A stretch of DNA of 64,000 nt, from assembly GCA_015143295.1 (NCBI GenBank), contig CM026551.1, positions 15,735,827-15,799,826 of the forward strand, given 5' to 3'. The DNA is from Tetracentron sinense. Lineage: Eukaryota; Streptophyta; Magnoliopsida; Trochodendrales; Trochodendraceae. Under the pieces are notes generated by a model, which worked only from the letters and a program-made list of their open reading frames with translations, made no database searches and was not told the origin of the DNA. Below, one piece after another: positions 36,701 through 46,922 of this stretch. Made by a program: the position numbers and the translations under genes. The first letter of the stretch is position 1. Each line of letters starts with the position of its first letter.

Positions 36701-39700
36701 TTAATGTCAAATTCGGTTTAAGGATGATAATCTGATGGGGATTGCCTCAAATCTATTCTCTGGACCTGATTTCAACCAGGGAATGGATTTGTCTATATTG
36801 ATATCCAATCAAACAAAAATCCACTGTTGATCACACCCCGGTTTGCGTGCAAAATTTGCATGGTTTGATCAAGGCCTTACTGAATTTGAAATTAAATAAA
36901 ATTGATATCTAGAGTCTAGACTAATCTGAACCCCAGAAATATGAATGAGTTTGGATTTCAATTATGAAATCAGAATCTCATACCTGTAGTGCAAACCCGA
37001 GCCACTTTGGCTGCCGGGTCATCCTCCCAATAGACTTTTGTTTTCCAATTTTTTATATGTTAATCTAAGCTAAATTTGGAGAATGTGATTAAAAAAAAAC
37101 CAACTGAATTGGAGTCCGGGAGCCCTTGTTATGGACTAGACAAGTTGCTGGTCTGTGGCAGGTTCTGTTATAGTGAAAAAATCAGGGTTCGGGAATAATT
37201 CGGCGAGGGTCAAGTTCGGAAAATTTTGAGAAATTTTGGGAAAATAATAATTATTATAAAAAGATATCCAACAATTTGATTAGATAATATACAAAATAAT
37301 CAGTTTACTTTGTCGAACTAAACGAATTATTGCAAAATTCGGAAATAATTCGTGGAATTTGGGAATAATTCACAAAAACCGCAAATAATTCGGCAAACCT
37401 AAAATTTGCGAATAATTCAGGGCACCTAAAATTCATGATTTTTTCAAAAATTCAGAGAACTTTGTTACTATGGTTTATGTGCAATCTGCAACACCAAAAC
37501 CATGGCATATTGGCGGCAAATGGATTACCGCCGCAACTATTTGCAGGCATATTCATCCTTGTTGGTAATCCATTCACCGCCAGAGTTAATTTTAGTCTAT
37601 TTTCAAACTGGTAATAGACCTTCTACCGCCAGTACAGACTCTGTTCCAAAATAGAAAACTGTTTCTTCACTTTTGTGTAAAAACGGCTACTGTTATGGAC
37701 ATTTTTCCCCTCTTCTGGATTTTTCAGATTCTGACTTTTCTTGCCTTAGTTTGGTTTTGACCTTAGGTTAAGGTTAGACTTACCTTTTTCCCATGCTCTA
37801 TTCTTGCAAGAGCTTAGATGGCATAGGCCATTAAAAATCCAAAAACTAAACCAAAAAAATCCAAAAAATTATAAACATATCAGAAAACTCAAAAAAATCA
37901 TAAACAATCAGTCAGCATACTTTGGAACTACGTGTGGCTTCATTCCATGAAGATGGTTACATAGGCATCCGCTTTGTCGGTCCAACTCCCCTAAGTTAGA
38001 AATTTAGTATAGTTTGTTTTTGTTAATTTTCTGTTATTTGTATAACTCTGATTTTTTAGTAAATTGTTTTGAGTTAGCAAGATTAGTGTTATTAGCATGT
38101 TTCCATCTTTGTTTTGTTGTTATTTCCATGATATGCCTTGTTTAGCATGATTATTCAAATAGCATGATCTTAAATTTGAAGATTCTATTATAGTTTTCAA
38201 TTGCCTAATTAGGATTTAGGGAGTTGGTAACCACCTTTGGTGGGAGTTGCCTAAAACCTTCCCTTAATTCAACTGAATCTCTTACCTAGATCTTGGTTCT
38301 AGACCTTGCCTTATCCCTTAGATTTAGGGTTCCTATTTTCCCTTAGAATTTAAATAGGTGGCAACTCATGTTTTGGTTATTTATCATTATTCCTTATCGA
38401 GGTTTTTTTAAATTTGGAACGATGCTAAATTTTCGAGTCCACGCTATTCAATGTTTTTGCAGGAATAAGGAGGGCCGGAAGAGGGTACAGTGGTACAATG
38501 GTGTTGATGATACTATTATAGTACAACTAGAAGAAGTCCAGGAATCGCAAATTGGTGAGGAAAAGGGTATAGGCAGGATCTCTGATCAGGGCCATGCAGA
38601 ATATGATCCCACTCCATGGGGCCTCTTGCTCTTCCTGCAAGTTGCCACATCACATCAAGGGAGTTAGGTGTATTAAGACGGGTGATGTCAAGAGTATAGG
38701 TCATGAGAGTCACACAACCAAGGGACATGAGAAAATTGGGTCTATTCATTATTGAGATGGGTAGATGGTTGTTAGTAAGGTGGAGTTTGGAAAGTTCCTT
38801 GGGCTATCTTTTGTTGGGATCAAAGAGGCAATCAAAGCCTTATTTCAGGTGATTGAGAGGGACAATTGTATGAATTCAGGGGTAAGAACAGAGTAGCGTA
38901 AGAAGGTGGAGAGAAAGAAGTTGGCAAAGGAGTTAACGAATCTAGCCATTGGTATTAACTAAGAGGGAAGTCAGCGGGTGATGGGAATGGAAGTTCAAGG
39001 AAGGTAAGGGGTGGTGTTCAAGGTCATCAATGACAATTGAAAAATCTTTTGTTGAATATCAGAGGTATAGGTAATAGAGATAAAAGAAGATTAAAGCTAG
39101 TAAACCAGCCATTATGTGCTTGCAATAAACTGAAAATGGAAAAGATTTAAGGATTTTGTGTTATTGGAGATCTGGGGGTTAAATATGGTTGAGTGAGAGA
39201 CTCCCCTCCACCAATGCCTCGATTGGGATTTTGAGCATTTGAGACCAGGATGAGGTCGAGGTGGTAGGCTCATAGGTAGGGCCATAGGGGTACATACTTT
39301 GTCCTTCTCACGTCAGAACGTCTGCACTATTTCAAAGGGGTTTTTCGGTGGGGGTATGAACCAAACGATGGTAATCAGTTTTCTATCATCTTGGCAAGAG
39401 TTGGACGAAATGGGGGCCTTCCTTCTTCGTGCCTAGGTGGGCATTTCAATACGCTCATATTCACTTATAAGAAGAAAGAAGGGTGTAGGAGAAATAATAA
39501 AATATTAGGTTTAGGATGGATTGTGCATAGAAATAATCTAATCTATAGCCCATTGAATAGCGCCCAATTCATATGGTAGATATATCATGAAACGTCACAA
39601 CATCCATTCTGAGTCGAGCATATCAATCAAACTCCAAGGAAATTGCTTGCTTAGTAACTTCGGAGGATATATACCATGAGAAATTATAACAAGAGAAACG

Positions 39701-42700
39701 AAAAAATTCTTACCTCATTAAAGTATCTTAAAAGAAGATTCTTAGTGACCCTCCCTATTCCAGAACCACAATCTGCAACAGTTTTGATTATTGATAAGAA
39801 TTCATAATGCCATTATATCCACAAATAAAGTAGCTTGTTTGATAAATTATTAAACATGTTCTCCAACTATAATTTAAACTAAGAAAAAGTGGATATAATT
39901 TCTCCCACTTAGAGAATTATTATTCAAGATCAAAGTTCAGAATCTCCAACCAGGTTGCATTGGGATCATATATTACATTGTGACAGTGTCATTTACACAA
40001 AAAGTAAAAAATGAAACACTTATTTTTTGGAAATGTTCTTCATAACTAGTCTCCAGAATGGCAGAATGATATAGACGGGTAAATATAGCCTGCTTGCCAA
40101 CCAATTTGTTACAATGCAAGCAGTGTAATGCAATAAGCCACTAAAATACCGTTTGTGCATCTAAAATATAATCCAGCACCCAGTACATTCATGCTGCAAT
40201 CCACTTATAGATAAATTCTATTATCAATCTTCTAAGTTGGAACCACATCATAATTCATAAATATATAATTAAACAAATTAGCTGTCTAGCTGAGTAATAA
40301 ATTGTTATCTAAAAATATGTGCATCAAGACAGGGACTCATACTTTCAAAAGCCCATTACAAAATTTTGTATGCAGTACAACTTTTGACATTTCTACAGTA
40401 CAACTTTTGACATTGTCAAAAATCCTTTCCTCGGAGAATGGGAGATCGGGTATGTCCTCTTATATGTATAGGTGACAATGTATAAGCAATGATTAGTAAA
40501 TTAAGATGAGCAATTTCCTTGGTTTTTCCTCCTTTCATTATTATAACAGCAATTTCTTCTTTCTTTCTCCTAAGAGAGCTTTGTTATTTATCCATAGAAA
40601 AAGAAGCCATGTCCTAGTTATTGTGGTCAGCTACACGAATCCTATTCTGCCATTGCACTAAATCAAGGGCCATAACTTTTGATAAAACACTAGTCTTCAA
40701 ATATTTTCATGGCCAACTCAATCCATATTATTTTGAATTTCCATGTGCCATTTAGAGCCTTCTTTTCTTTTAAATTTCCACGTGTCATTTAGAGCCTACT
40801 TTTACTTAATTTTTACATCTATTAGTGGGTTAGTAGTTAGTCGTAAGGGGACTTACAAGACTATCGCCTCACTGCATACGAACTCGAGCCCTGGCCTCCC
40901 AAAATAGGATTATGCTACTTGCCATCCGAACGGCATGGCACTCCTCACTACCTCCTTCATTAGTCTTTGTTGCCCTTGCACATGACCTAACCATCTTAGT
41001 CAACTCTCCTTTGTTTTACCACTTAATTGAGCTACTCCTAGGATATTCTCATGCTCTAATTTCCGAGTATCTTTCCAAATCTAGCAGCTCATTCGTTTCA
41101 AGTTTCAACATCCTTATCTCGGCTCCGCTTATTCTATGAGCATGTTTCTTGGATGTCCAAATTTCTGCTCCATAAATGTGGTGCAGTCTTATCAGAAATT
41201 CAGAATATAATGAGTTAAATGGTGATGCTCCTGCAATTTTGGATTTTCTTGCTAAAAACGTGACGAATGTCGTCATAAGACACTTGAAACATGATAAACA
41301 GGAATATGTTGCCCAAGACAGACATTCGATTTGTAACACCTAGATAGTCTGATATCTATTGAACACTTACTTATTCCACCATTAGTTTATGTTGTTAGTA
41401 TATTCTAATTGTATAGAGAGATCGTAGGGATTCTAATTTAGGATCCGAATATTTAGTTTCCTTATTTAATTCTTGATTGTAATCTATATATTGATACCTC
41501 CTTGAGAGAAGAATATACAACTTTTCTAATTCTTCCTAAATACCCTTCTGTCATGGTATCAGAGCGGTAAAATCCTGTGCTTTTTTTTTTTTTTTTTTTT
41601 TCTCCTCTGCCACCGATCTGTTGTTGAGGAACACAGCCACTGATCTGTTGTTATAGTCACACTCGGGGCATCTCGTCATCTCAGCACCACCGTCTACCTC
41701 TCGGCTCCACCACCAGTCCCTCTCGGCATCTCTCGTTCATATCGGCATCTCTCGTCCAGCCCCTCGACATCTCAGTTATATCGTGAATATTTTTCTCGTG
41801 CATTTCTCATCTTTTTTTAATACCATGGGAGACAAATCTGAACCCAAGGATTCTCTTTTTTCCGGGTCAATGACTAGTATCAAATTGAAGGGCCCCAATT
41901 ACCTTCAATGGTCTCGAGCTGTCTCCGTTTTTCTGAAAGCTCGTAGCAAGGCCTCTTATCTTACGGCCACCAAACCTTCTGATGTCACCAAAGTTCCTAC
42001 ATGGGAACAAGAGGATGCACAGATTATGACTTGGCTATGGAACAGCTTGGAACCCGAGGTCTTTAATAATGTCTCTTGTTTGGAATCCTCTAAGGATATT
42101 TGGAACACTCTGAAAGAGATGTATTCTTCAGATCAGAATATTTCTCGTCTCTACCAGTTATATCAGGATATGTTTTCTCTCCAACAGGGAGATCGCTCGG
42201 TTGAAGAGTATTTTTCTGCTCTCAAAGGTATGTGGCATGAAATTAATGTCTATCAGCCATTGTCTACAGATTTGAAGAAACAACAACAGCATCGGGAGGA
42301 ATTTCGAGTCGCCAAATTTCTATCAGGTCTTAAACCAGAACTTGCTCCAATCAGCTCTCAGATTCTATCCGGTAAAGACATACCAACTGTTAGTGAAACT
42401 TTTGCTCGAGTTCGGCGAGCATCTATCCATCCTTCTGCTCAAGAGAAGGATGATCGTTCTACTCTTACTGCCCCTGTTGGGCGATATGATACTCCTCATA
42501 GGGAGCATGGAGGCCGTGCTCCTCTCGATACTCGCGGTCGTGATCGTGGTGGTCGTAGTGGTAATAGTGGACGCGGTACTAGGAAATGTTCTCATTGTGG
42601 CCGCCATAATCACTCTACTGATTTTTGCTGGAAACTTCATGGCAAGCCGGCTTGGGCTAATCAGGCTACAGTTGAGGGGGAGCACTTTGGTTCTATCTCT

Positions 42701-45700
42701 GATGAACAAGTTCTTCTTTCAAAAACAGAGTATGATTCAATTCTCCAGCGCGCCAATGCCTCGTCATCCTCCACAACCCATTTGGTAGCTTCAGGTAACA
42801 CCTGTCTTCATTCTTCCTCTAGTACCCCTTGGGTTATTGATTCAGGGGCCTCCGATCATATGACAGGTAATCCATCTCTTCTTTCTAAAATTTCTCGTAC
42901 CTCATCTCCTTCGTTTGTTACTATCGCTAATGGGACTAAAACTCCTGTTCAAGGGATAGGCACCGTTAGTACTCCTGATCTTACTTTTTCCACTGTTCTC
43001 TATTTGCCTCAATTTCCTTTTAATCTGCTGTCTGTGCGCAAACTTACTCATGCTTTAAACTGTTCAATAATTTTTTATCCCACTCATTGTGTCTTTCAGG
43101 ATCTAAAGACGAAGAAGGTGATTGGAGGGGGATTTGAGCAGGATGGACTTTACTACTATCAGCCGTCTTGCACTTCGGGTCAATCTGCTCTTCATTCTAC
43201 AGCTTCTCCATATCAGTGGCACTGTCGTCTTGGACACCCATCATCGTTCAATCTTCGGCATTTAGTTCCTTCTTTACCTTCTTTTTCTAGTTTTAATTGT
43301 GAGACTTGTGAACTTAGTAAACATCATCGGGCTACTTTTCAACTTCGACATGATGAACCTTGTTTACAACCTTTTGAACTGGTCCACTCTGATGTTTGGG
43401 GTCCAGCTCGCACCACTGGTTTATGTGGTGCTCGGTACTTTGTCACTTTTATTGATGATCATTCTCGTTTAACATGGGTATATGTACTTAAAGATAGATC
43501 TCAAGTGTTTACAGCTTTTCAATCATTTTATGCTGAAATTTCAAATCAATTTAATGCCAAACTTCTTGCTTTTCGGACTGATAATGCTCTTGAATATAAA
43601 GAACGTTCGTTTGAACAATTTCTTGAGTCCAGGGGTATTATACATCAAACATCTTGTGTTCATACTCCTCAACAAAATGACATTGCTGAGAGAAAGAATG
43701 GGCCTATTCTCTCTATTGCTCGTGCTCTGATAATCCAAATGCATGTTCCTAAGCTTTTTTGGGGCGAAGCAGTTCTTACTGCTGCATTTCTTCTAAATAG
43801 AATGCCTTCACGTGTTCTTAAAGGTAAATCTCCGTTTCAGATGCTATTCCCTGGTAAAAACCCATTTCCTCTGCCCCCAAAAGTCTTTGGCTGTGTTTCT
43901 TTTACTCATAATCTAAATCCTGGTCGTGACAAACTTGACCCTCGGGCCCACAAGTGTATCTTTCTTGGTTATTCTCGTACTCAAAAGGGATACCGGTGCT
44001 ATAGTCCTACCTTATGTAAGTACTTTGTTAGTGCTGATATGACCTTCTTTGAGAATGTGCCATATTATTCTCCCGAAGGAGGTGAGTTCCAGGACCCTCT
44101 ACTTTCTGCTCCTGTTATCCCTACTATTGTTCCTGCTCTCTCTCCTATCTCTCAAGTTTATGTTCCTCGTCGGCCACGGAGCGCATCTCTTGCTCGAGTT
44201 CCTGCCCATGTGGGGTCCTCTCTACCGCTTCCCCCATCCACCTCGACGTCTGCAGATCCATCTCTCCCTCTTTCTGACTCGGACCTTGATCTTCCTATTG
44301 CAGTTCGTAAAGGTACGCGCACATGTACTGATCATCCTATCTCTAACTTTGTCTCATTTGATCATTTGTCTCCTTCCTTTAAAGCTTTTTCTTTATCCGT
44401 ATCATCTCTCGATATTCCTAAGTCCTACAGGGAAGCTCTTTCTCACCCGGGTTGGAGGAAAGCAATGGAGGAGGAAATGCATGCTTTAGATTTGAACCAA
44501 ACTTGGGATCTTATTCCTACACCTGCAGACGCTCCGATTGTTGGTTGTCGTTGGGTTTTCACCGTCAAACAGAATCCTGACGATACTGTAGACCGCTTAA
44601 AGGCTCGCCTTGTGGCTAAGGGCTTTACTCAGACATATGGCATTGATTACACTGAGACCTTCTCTCCAGTTGCCAAACTAAACTCTGTTCGTATTATTAT
44701 CTCTCTTGCTGCGAATCTTGCTTGGCCTCTTCATCAACTAGACGTCAAAAATGTCTTTTTACATGGTGATCTTACTGAGACTATTTATATGGCTCAACCA
44801 CCTGGGTTTGAGTCCAAGGGGGAGTGTGTTTGTCACCTTAAGAAGTCTATTTATGGCCTCAAACAGTCCTCACGTGCTTGGTTTGACAAATTCAGTAAGG
44901 CGGTAGTTTCTCATGGCATGACTCGAAGCCAAGCTGATCATTCAGTGTTCTTTAAGAAGACAAGAATTGGTATTGTGATATTAGTTGTCTATGTGGAAGA
45001 TATCGTCATCACTGGGAGTGACAAGGAAGGTATTCAGACCTTGATTCATCATCTCAACTCAAGTTTTCTCACTAAAGACTTGGGTAAGCTTCGTTATTTT
45101 CTCGGTATTGAAGTTGCAAGGTCCAAAGAAGGCATCAGTTTATCTCAAAGAAAATACACTCTCGATATTCTAAAAGACACAGGTTATCTTGGCTGCAAAC
45201 ATGTAGCTACTCCCATGGAAACTAATATAAAATTAATGCCGGATATGGGTGACTTGATTGATGACCCAGAAATGTATCGGAGACTTGTGAGTAAGCTTAT
45301 TTACCTAACCATTACTCGGCCTGACATTTCTTATGCAGTTAGTATTGTGAGCCAGTTCATGACTAGTCCTCGAGTTCCTCATATGGATGCAGTAATACGC
45401 ATCTTGAAGTATCTTAAGAGTGCCCCAGGCCGGGGCCTTCTATATCGGTCATCTGGACACCTTCGCATTGAAGGATATACTGATGCTGATTGGGCAGGAT
45501 CACCTTCAGACCGAAAATCCACCACTGGCTTTTGTACCTTTATAGGAGGCAATTTAGTCACTTGGAAAAGTAAGAAACAGTCAGTTGTGGCTCGTTCCAG
45601 TGCCGAAGCAGAATATCGTGCAATGGCTCATACCGTTTGTGAGCTTACTTGGTTGAGAACTTTTTTACAAGAATTCGGAATTTCAGCACAAGGTCCCACA

Positions 45701-46522
45701 CCGCTCTATTGTGACAATCAAGCAGCTATTCATATTGCTAGCAATCCTGTCTTTCACGAAAGAACCAAGCACATCGACTCTATTTGTAGCAAGCTGGGAG
45801 TTATTGATATCTACTCTCCAGCTTGAGGGGGAGTGTTGTTAGTATATTCTAATTCTATAGAGAGATCGTAGGGATTCTAATTTAGGATCCGAATATTTAG
45901 TTTCCTTATTTAATTCTTGATTGTAATCTATATATTGATACCTCCTTGAGAGAAGAATATACAACTTTTCTAATTCTTCCTAAATACCCTTCTGTCAGTT
46001 TATAACCACATTATTTCAAGAGACTGGAAATAACATGTAATCATCTATCTCTTTCTAGCTTCATCTAGCATCAATATGAAAAGAAATACTGATTAGCTGA
46101 TACTGTAACTTCCAATAACGTAACTGCGGGAAAGAGTGAGAGAGAGAGAGATGTACCGAGAGCAACGAGATGACGATTTGAAGCAGCGTCAGGAAAGCGA
46201 TCAGAGAGGAGGAATTTGAGAAAAGCTTCGCTGCCCTTCACGTCTGCGTCATTAACATGCCCATACCCACCCAATACCCCATCTAAGGACGCCTCAACAC
46301 CCTTTTCGCAATCACACAAAGAACAGAGATGAATCAGCTTTATTTTTTCAAAATGAATCATCATTTTGTAAATTTGAGGCAAAAAGAGGAGCTCACTTCC
46401 CAGTATCCGACGCCATTCCGGTACCATTCTTTCTTCTTTTGATCGTCTCCGATCTCTTCCCTCCACATCTCCTCTGCGTTCTTGAATTCACGACCGTCGT
46501 TATCTGACCCACCGGCCTCCAT
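22041..46522 (-). CDS. NTM1: Alpha-N-terminal protein methyltransferase (NTM1-like)
   Basis: Eight exons on the minus strand: 46522-46397, 46301-46157, 39772-39714, 31428-31309, 24466-24365, 23431-23377, 22721-22624, 22166-22041. Every junction is GT-AG and the phases (0,1,0,0,0,1,0) join cleanly into 276 residues, the usual length of this family. The enzyme uses S-adenosylmethionine to methylate the alpha-amino group of proteins whose N terminus, after Met removal, begins X-Pro-Lys/Arg. Visible motifs: NGVGYWEGVEAS-type opening, SAM motif LDCGSGIGR (residues 90-98), acidic VDLVEP (111-116), [12 protein letters not shown], and GFFVLKENI. An in-frame ATG 24 bases upstream is possible; I chose 46522 to match the family N terminus. 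Introns 2 (6.4 kb), 3 (8.3 kb) and 4 (6.8 kb) are full of transposons, yet no exon is damaged. Likely cytosolic or nuclear. Confidence 0.93.
24600..25045 (-). pseudogene. LINE endonuclease remnant in intron 4
   Basis: Minus-strand codons from about 25020 to 24790 include [17 protein letters not shown] followed by [10 protein letters not shown], typical of the C-terminal part of a plant L1 endonuclease. A frameshift is needed just upstream to join FTWLNF. A long (TA)n run at 24709-24746 disrupts the lower end. The 5' part lies beyond the solo LTR at 25053-26130. Confidence 0.65.
25053..26130 (-). mobile_element. Solo LTR nested in LINE
   Basis: GATGT flanks both sides (25048-25052 and 26131-26135). 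On the minus strand the LTR starts TGTTGGGCTTGGCC; its far end reads CTGGGCT rather than a clean CA, so that terminus is mutated or slightly misplaced. The middle looks like an LTR leader and no internal coding remains. It splits the LINE remnant on either side, so it is younger than that LINE. Confidence 0.5.
26136..28440 (-). pseudogene. Degenerate LINE ORF1-like region in intron 4
   Basis: Minus-strand reading gives broken segments such as a tryptophan-rich GGPWEFYKW-like stretch near 27.9 kb and [21 protein letters not shown] near 27.8 kb. They recall the N-terminal domain of plant LINE ORF1 (DUF4283-like). [10 protein letters not shown] stretch near 27.0 kb could be the remains of a zinc knuckle. 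Many frameshifts and stops. The order, ORF1-like then endonuclease, fits one minus-strand LINE. Confidence 0.45.
28464..30879 (+). mobile_element. Ty3/gypsy-type solo LTR in intron 4
   Basis: It begins TGTAACGACCCGGAATTTTA and ends GGTGTGACA, termini typical of del/Tekay-type gypsy LTRs. AGGGG follows at 30880-30884, and the same five bases occur at 28458-28462, one G before the LTR start; this suggests a duplication with one base of uncertainty. No internal region remains, so it is a 2.4-kb solo LTR. It contains a degenerate minisatellite (about 29440-30150). Confidence 0.7.
29440..30150. repeat. Degenerate minisatellite in the solo LTR
   Basis: Roughly 20-30 bp units of the type TGTCAGAGGTGTT followed by CCTGACAG are repeated with many variants. 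Both TGTCAG and its reverse complement CTGACA occur in each unit, so each unit can form a small hairpin. Confidence 0.7.
32085..32185. repeat. Three tandem ~35-40-bp repeats
   Basis: Copies of AGACATTGTATTCTTCACTT with CCCTAAATGC follow one another in intron 3 of the methyltransferase gene. No further function is visible. Confidence 0.7.
32580..33052. mobile_element. Non-autonomous hAT-like element
   Basis: The left end AGGCTGTCAATGGATCGG and right end CCCGTTGACATCCCT are inverted, and match the CAGGG-TGTCAA-type ends of plant hAT elements. The interior is AT-rich with repeated CGGATCGGATTCGGAT motifs near each end. An 8-bp target duplication (TTGTTACT against TGATTACT) is only approximate. 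Confidence 0.5.
33600..35610 (+). pseudogene. Relic hAT transposase in intron 3
   Basis: In order: a BED zinc-finger-like start (WEHCTMV near 33630, RIKHHL-like near 33730), a DUF659-type segment at 33877-34380 with [15 protein letters not shown] and [20 protein letters not shown], a [15 protein letters not shown] stretch near 34430, FATCFLT near 35040, and [19 protein letters not shown] with FLNPREHYD at 35360-35450. Several frameshifts and stops separate these parts, and about 440 bp of unrelated DNA interrupts it near 34.57-35.00 kb. It cannot encode an active transposase. It lies antisense to the host gene. Confidence 0.75.
34565..35005. other. Foreign insert within the hAT relic
   Basis: The transposase reading stops near 34565 and resumes near 35005. 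The sequence between looks richer in G+C than its surroundings and holds overlapping short open frames I do not recognise. It has no visible transposon termini. An organelle-derived insert is possible but unproven. Confidence 0.35.
36000..38700. other. Intron sequence, nothing recognised
   Basis: AT-rich intron 3 sequence. A cluster of AATAATTCG motifs near 37.2-37.44 kb is repetitive. Short open frames at 36006-36332 and 38368-38667 match no family I know. Confidence 0.4.
38880..39580 (+). pseudogene. LINE fragment
   Basis: The plus strand reads [16 protein letters not shown] near 38.9 kb, like the ORF1/ORF2 boundary of plant L1 elements. [20 protein letters not shown] near 39.43 kb resembles the GDFN motif region of an L1 endonuclease with Asp changed to His. 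Stops and gaps make it a relic. It ends about 130 bp before exon 3 of the methyltransferase. Confidence 0.45.
41390..41553 (+). repeat. 5' LTR of the copia element
   Basis: 164 bp, beginning TGTTGTTAGTATATTC and ending CCCTTCTGTCA. Identical to the 3' LTR except for one G/C difference near its start. Confidence 0.95.
41554..41565 (+). other. Primer binding site (tRNA-iMet type)
   Basis: TGGTATCAGAGC lies directly after the 5' LTR and is the usual plant copia priming site for initiator methionine tRNA. Confidence 0.9.
41825..45826 (+). CDS. Copia Gag-Pol polyprotein (1333 residues)
   Basis: Single open frame in copia order. The gag domain (~1-240) has [18 protein letters not shown]; the CCHC knuckle is at ~255 ([14 protein letters not shown]). 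The protease DSGA motif is near 339. The integrase has an HHCC region from ~465 and catalytic positions near 522 (Asp), 584 (Asp) and 621 (Glu). The reverse transcriptase (~890-1130) has LDVKNVF near 971, and RNase H starts near 1218 (TDADWAG). Two oddities: the RT box reads YVED at 1056-1059 where the family has YVDD, and the C-terminus jumps from HERTKHID directly to [15 protein letters not shown], so the stretch normally between them is missing in frame. The frame is intact but activity is doubtful. The start is the first ATG; the frame opens 14 codons earlier without one. Confidence 0.92.
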   Translation: MGDKSEPKDSLFSGSMTSIKLKGPNYLQWSRAVSVFLKARSKASYLTATKPSDVTKVPTWEQEDAQIMTWLWNSLEPEVFNNVSCLESSKDIWNTLKEMYSSDQNISRLYQLYQDMFSLQQGDRSVEEYFSALKGMWHEINVYQPLSTDLKKQQQHREEFRVAKFLSGLKPELAPISSQILSGKDIPTVSETFARVRRASIHPSAQEKDDRSTLTAPVGRYDTPHREHGGRAPLDTRGRDRGGRSGNSGRGTRKCSHCGRHNHSTDFCWKLHGKPAWANQATVEGEHFGSISDEQVLLSKTEYDSILQRANASSSSTTHLVASGNTCLHSSSSTPWVIDSGASDHMTGNPSLLSKISRTSSPSFVTIANGTKTPVQGIGTVSTPDLTFSTVLYLPQFPFNLLSVRKLTHALNCSIIFYPTHCVFQDLKTKKVIGGGFEQDGLYYYQPSCTSGQSALHSTASPYQWHCRLGHPSSFNLRHLVPSLPSFSSFNCETCELSKHHRATFQLRHDEPCLQPFELVHSDVWGPARTTGLCGARYFVTFIDDHSRLTWVYVLKDRSQVFTAFQSFYAEISNQFNAKLLAFRTDNALEYKERSFEQFLESRGIIHQTSCVHTPQQNDIAERKNGPILSIARALIIQMHVPKLFWGEAVLTAAFLLNRMPSRVLKGKSPFQMLFPGKNPFPLPPKVFGCVSFTHNLNPGRDKLDPRAHKCIFLGYSRTQKGYRCYSPTLCKYFVSADMTFFENVPYYSPEGGEFQDPLLSAPVIPTIVPALSPISQVYVPRRPRSASLARVPAHVGSSLPLPPSTSTSADPSLPLSDSDLDLPIAVRKGTRTCTDHPISNFVSFDHLSPSFKAFSLSVSSLDIPKSYREALSHPGWRKAMEEEMHALDLNQTWDLIPTPADAPIVGCRWVFTVKQNPDDTVDRLKARLVAKGFTQTYGIDYTETFSPVAKLNSVRIIISLAANLAWPLHQLDVKNVFLHGDLTETIYMAQPPGFESKGECVCHLKKSIYGLKQSSRAWFDKFSKAVVSHGMTRSQADHSVFFKKTRIGIVILVVYVEDIVITGSDKEGIQTLIHHLNSSFLTKDLGKLRYFLGIEVARSKEGISLSQRKYTLDILKDTGYLGCKHVATPMETNIKLMPDMGDLIDDPEMYRRLVSKLIYLTITRPDISYAVSIVSQFMTSPRVPHMDAVIRILKYLKSAPGRGLLYRSSGHLRIEGYTDADWAGSPSDRKSTTGFCTFIGGNLVTWKSKKQSVVARSSAEAEYRAMAHTVCELTWLRTFLQEFGISAQGPTPLYCDNQAAIHIASNPVFHERTKHIDSICSKLGVIDIYSPA
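45824..45833 (+). other. Polypurine tract of the copia element
   Basis: A purine run, GAGGGGGAG, overlaps the polyprotein stop and ends directly before the 3' LTR, the usual site for plus-strand priming. Confidence 0.8.
45834..45997 (+). repeat. 3' LTR of the copia element
   Basis: 164 bp, with one mismatch to the 5' LTR, and followed directly by the GTTTA target duplication. Confidence 0.95.
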
Positions 46523-46922
46523 CTCCACTCTTTTCTTAATTTTCACTCTTTGTTCAGCTTCAGATCGAATTGGAGGAGGAAAACTAGGGTTGTAAATGGG
46601 CCGGGTGCCCGGGCAGAAAGCCCTATTCTTTCTTTTGACTCTTGAACAAGGCAGTCAATTTGTCCAAGTCCAGCTCTCACTTGTAAGGGTCTGACCCAAA
46701 CCTTTCAAGAAAAAAACAATTATCCAATTGCTTTTGAACTTGGGAGAGTTCAATCACACTCATAAAGCCCGGTTTAACTAGCCTTTTAACTCTAGTTAAC
46801 AAGTGTAAATTCTTATTTTGTATTTTGCATCGGCGAATTCCGATGTCAAAGTTGTATCTAAGTGTGTCTAGAGTCTGTTGTCCACTCACGCATTTAGGAC
46901 GGCTAGGTGACTATACAAGCTT

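Larger units (their letters stand above)
41385..46002 (+). mobile_element. Complete young Ty1/copia retrotransposon with TSD
   Basis: A 4608-bp element (41390-45997) flanked by the 5-bp duplication GTTTA (41385-41389, 45998-46002). The two 164-bp LTRs start TGTTGTTAG, end TTCTGTCA and differ at only one base (TAATTGTAT against TAATTCTAT), so insertion was recent. A primer binding site matching initiator tRNA-Met follows the 5' LTR and a polypurine tract precedes the 3' LTR. One long polyprotein frame fills the centre. Compact size and short LTRs suggest the Ale/Retrofit lineage. It sits in intron 2 of the methyltransferase gene, antisense to it, about 160 bp from exon 2. Confidence 0.95.

Noticed and set aside
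41783-41824. Earlier start for the copia polyprotein
   Set aside because: The frame opens upstream with a GTG, not an ATG; the first ATG at 41825 fits copia gag starts.
42342-42788. Overlapping plus and minus ORFs within the copia gag
   Set aside because: Shadows of the polyprotein frame with low-complexity translations.
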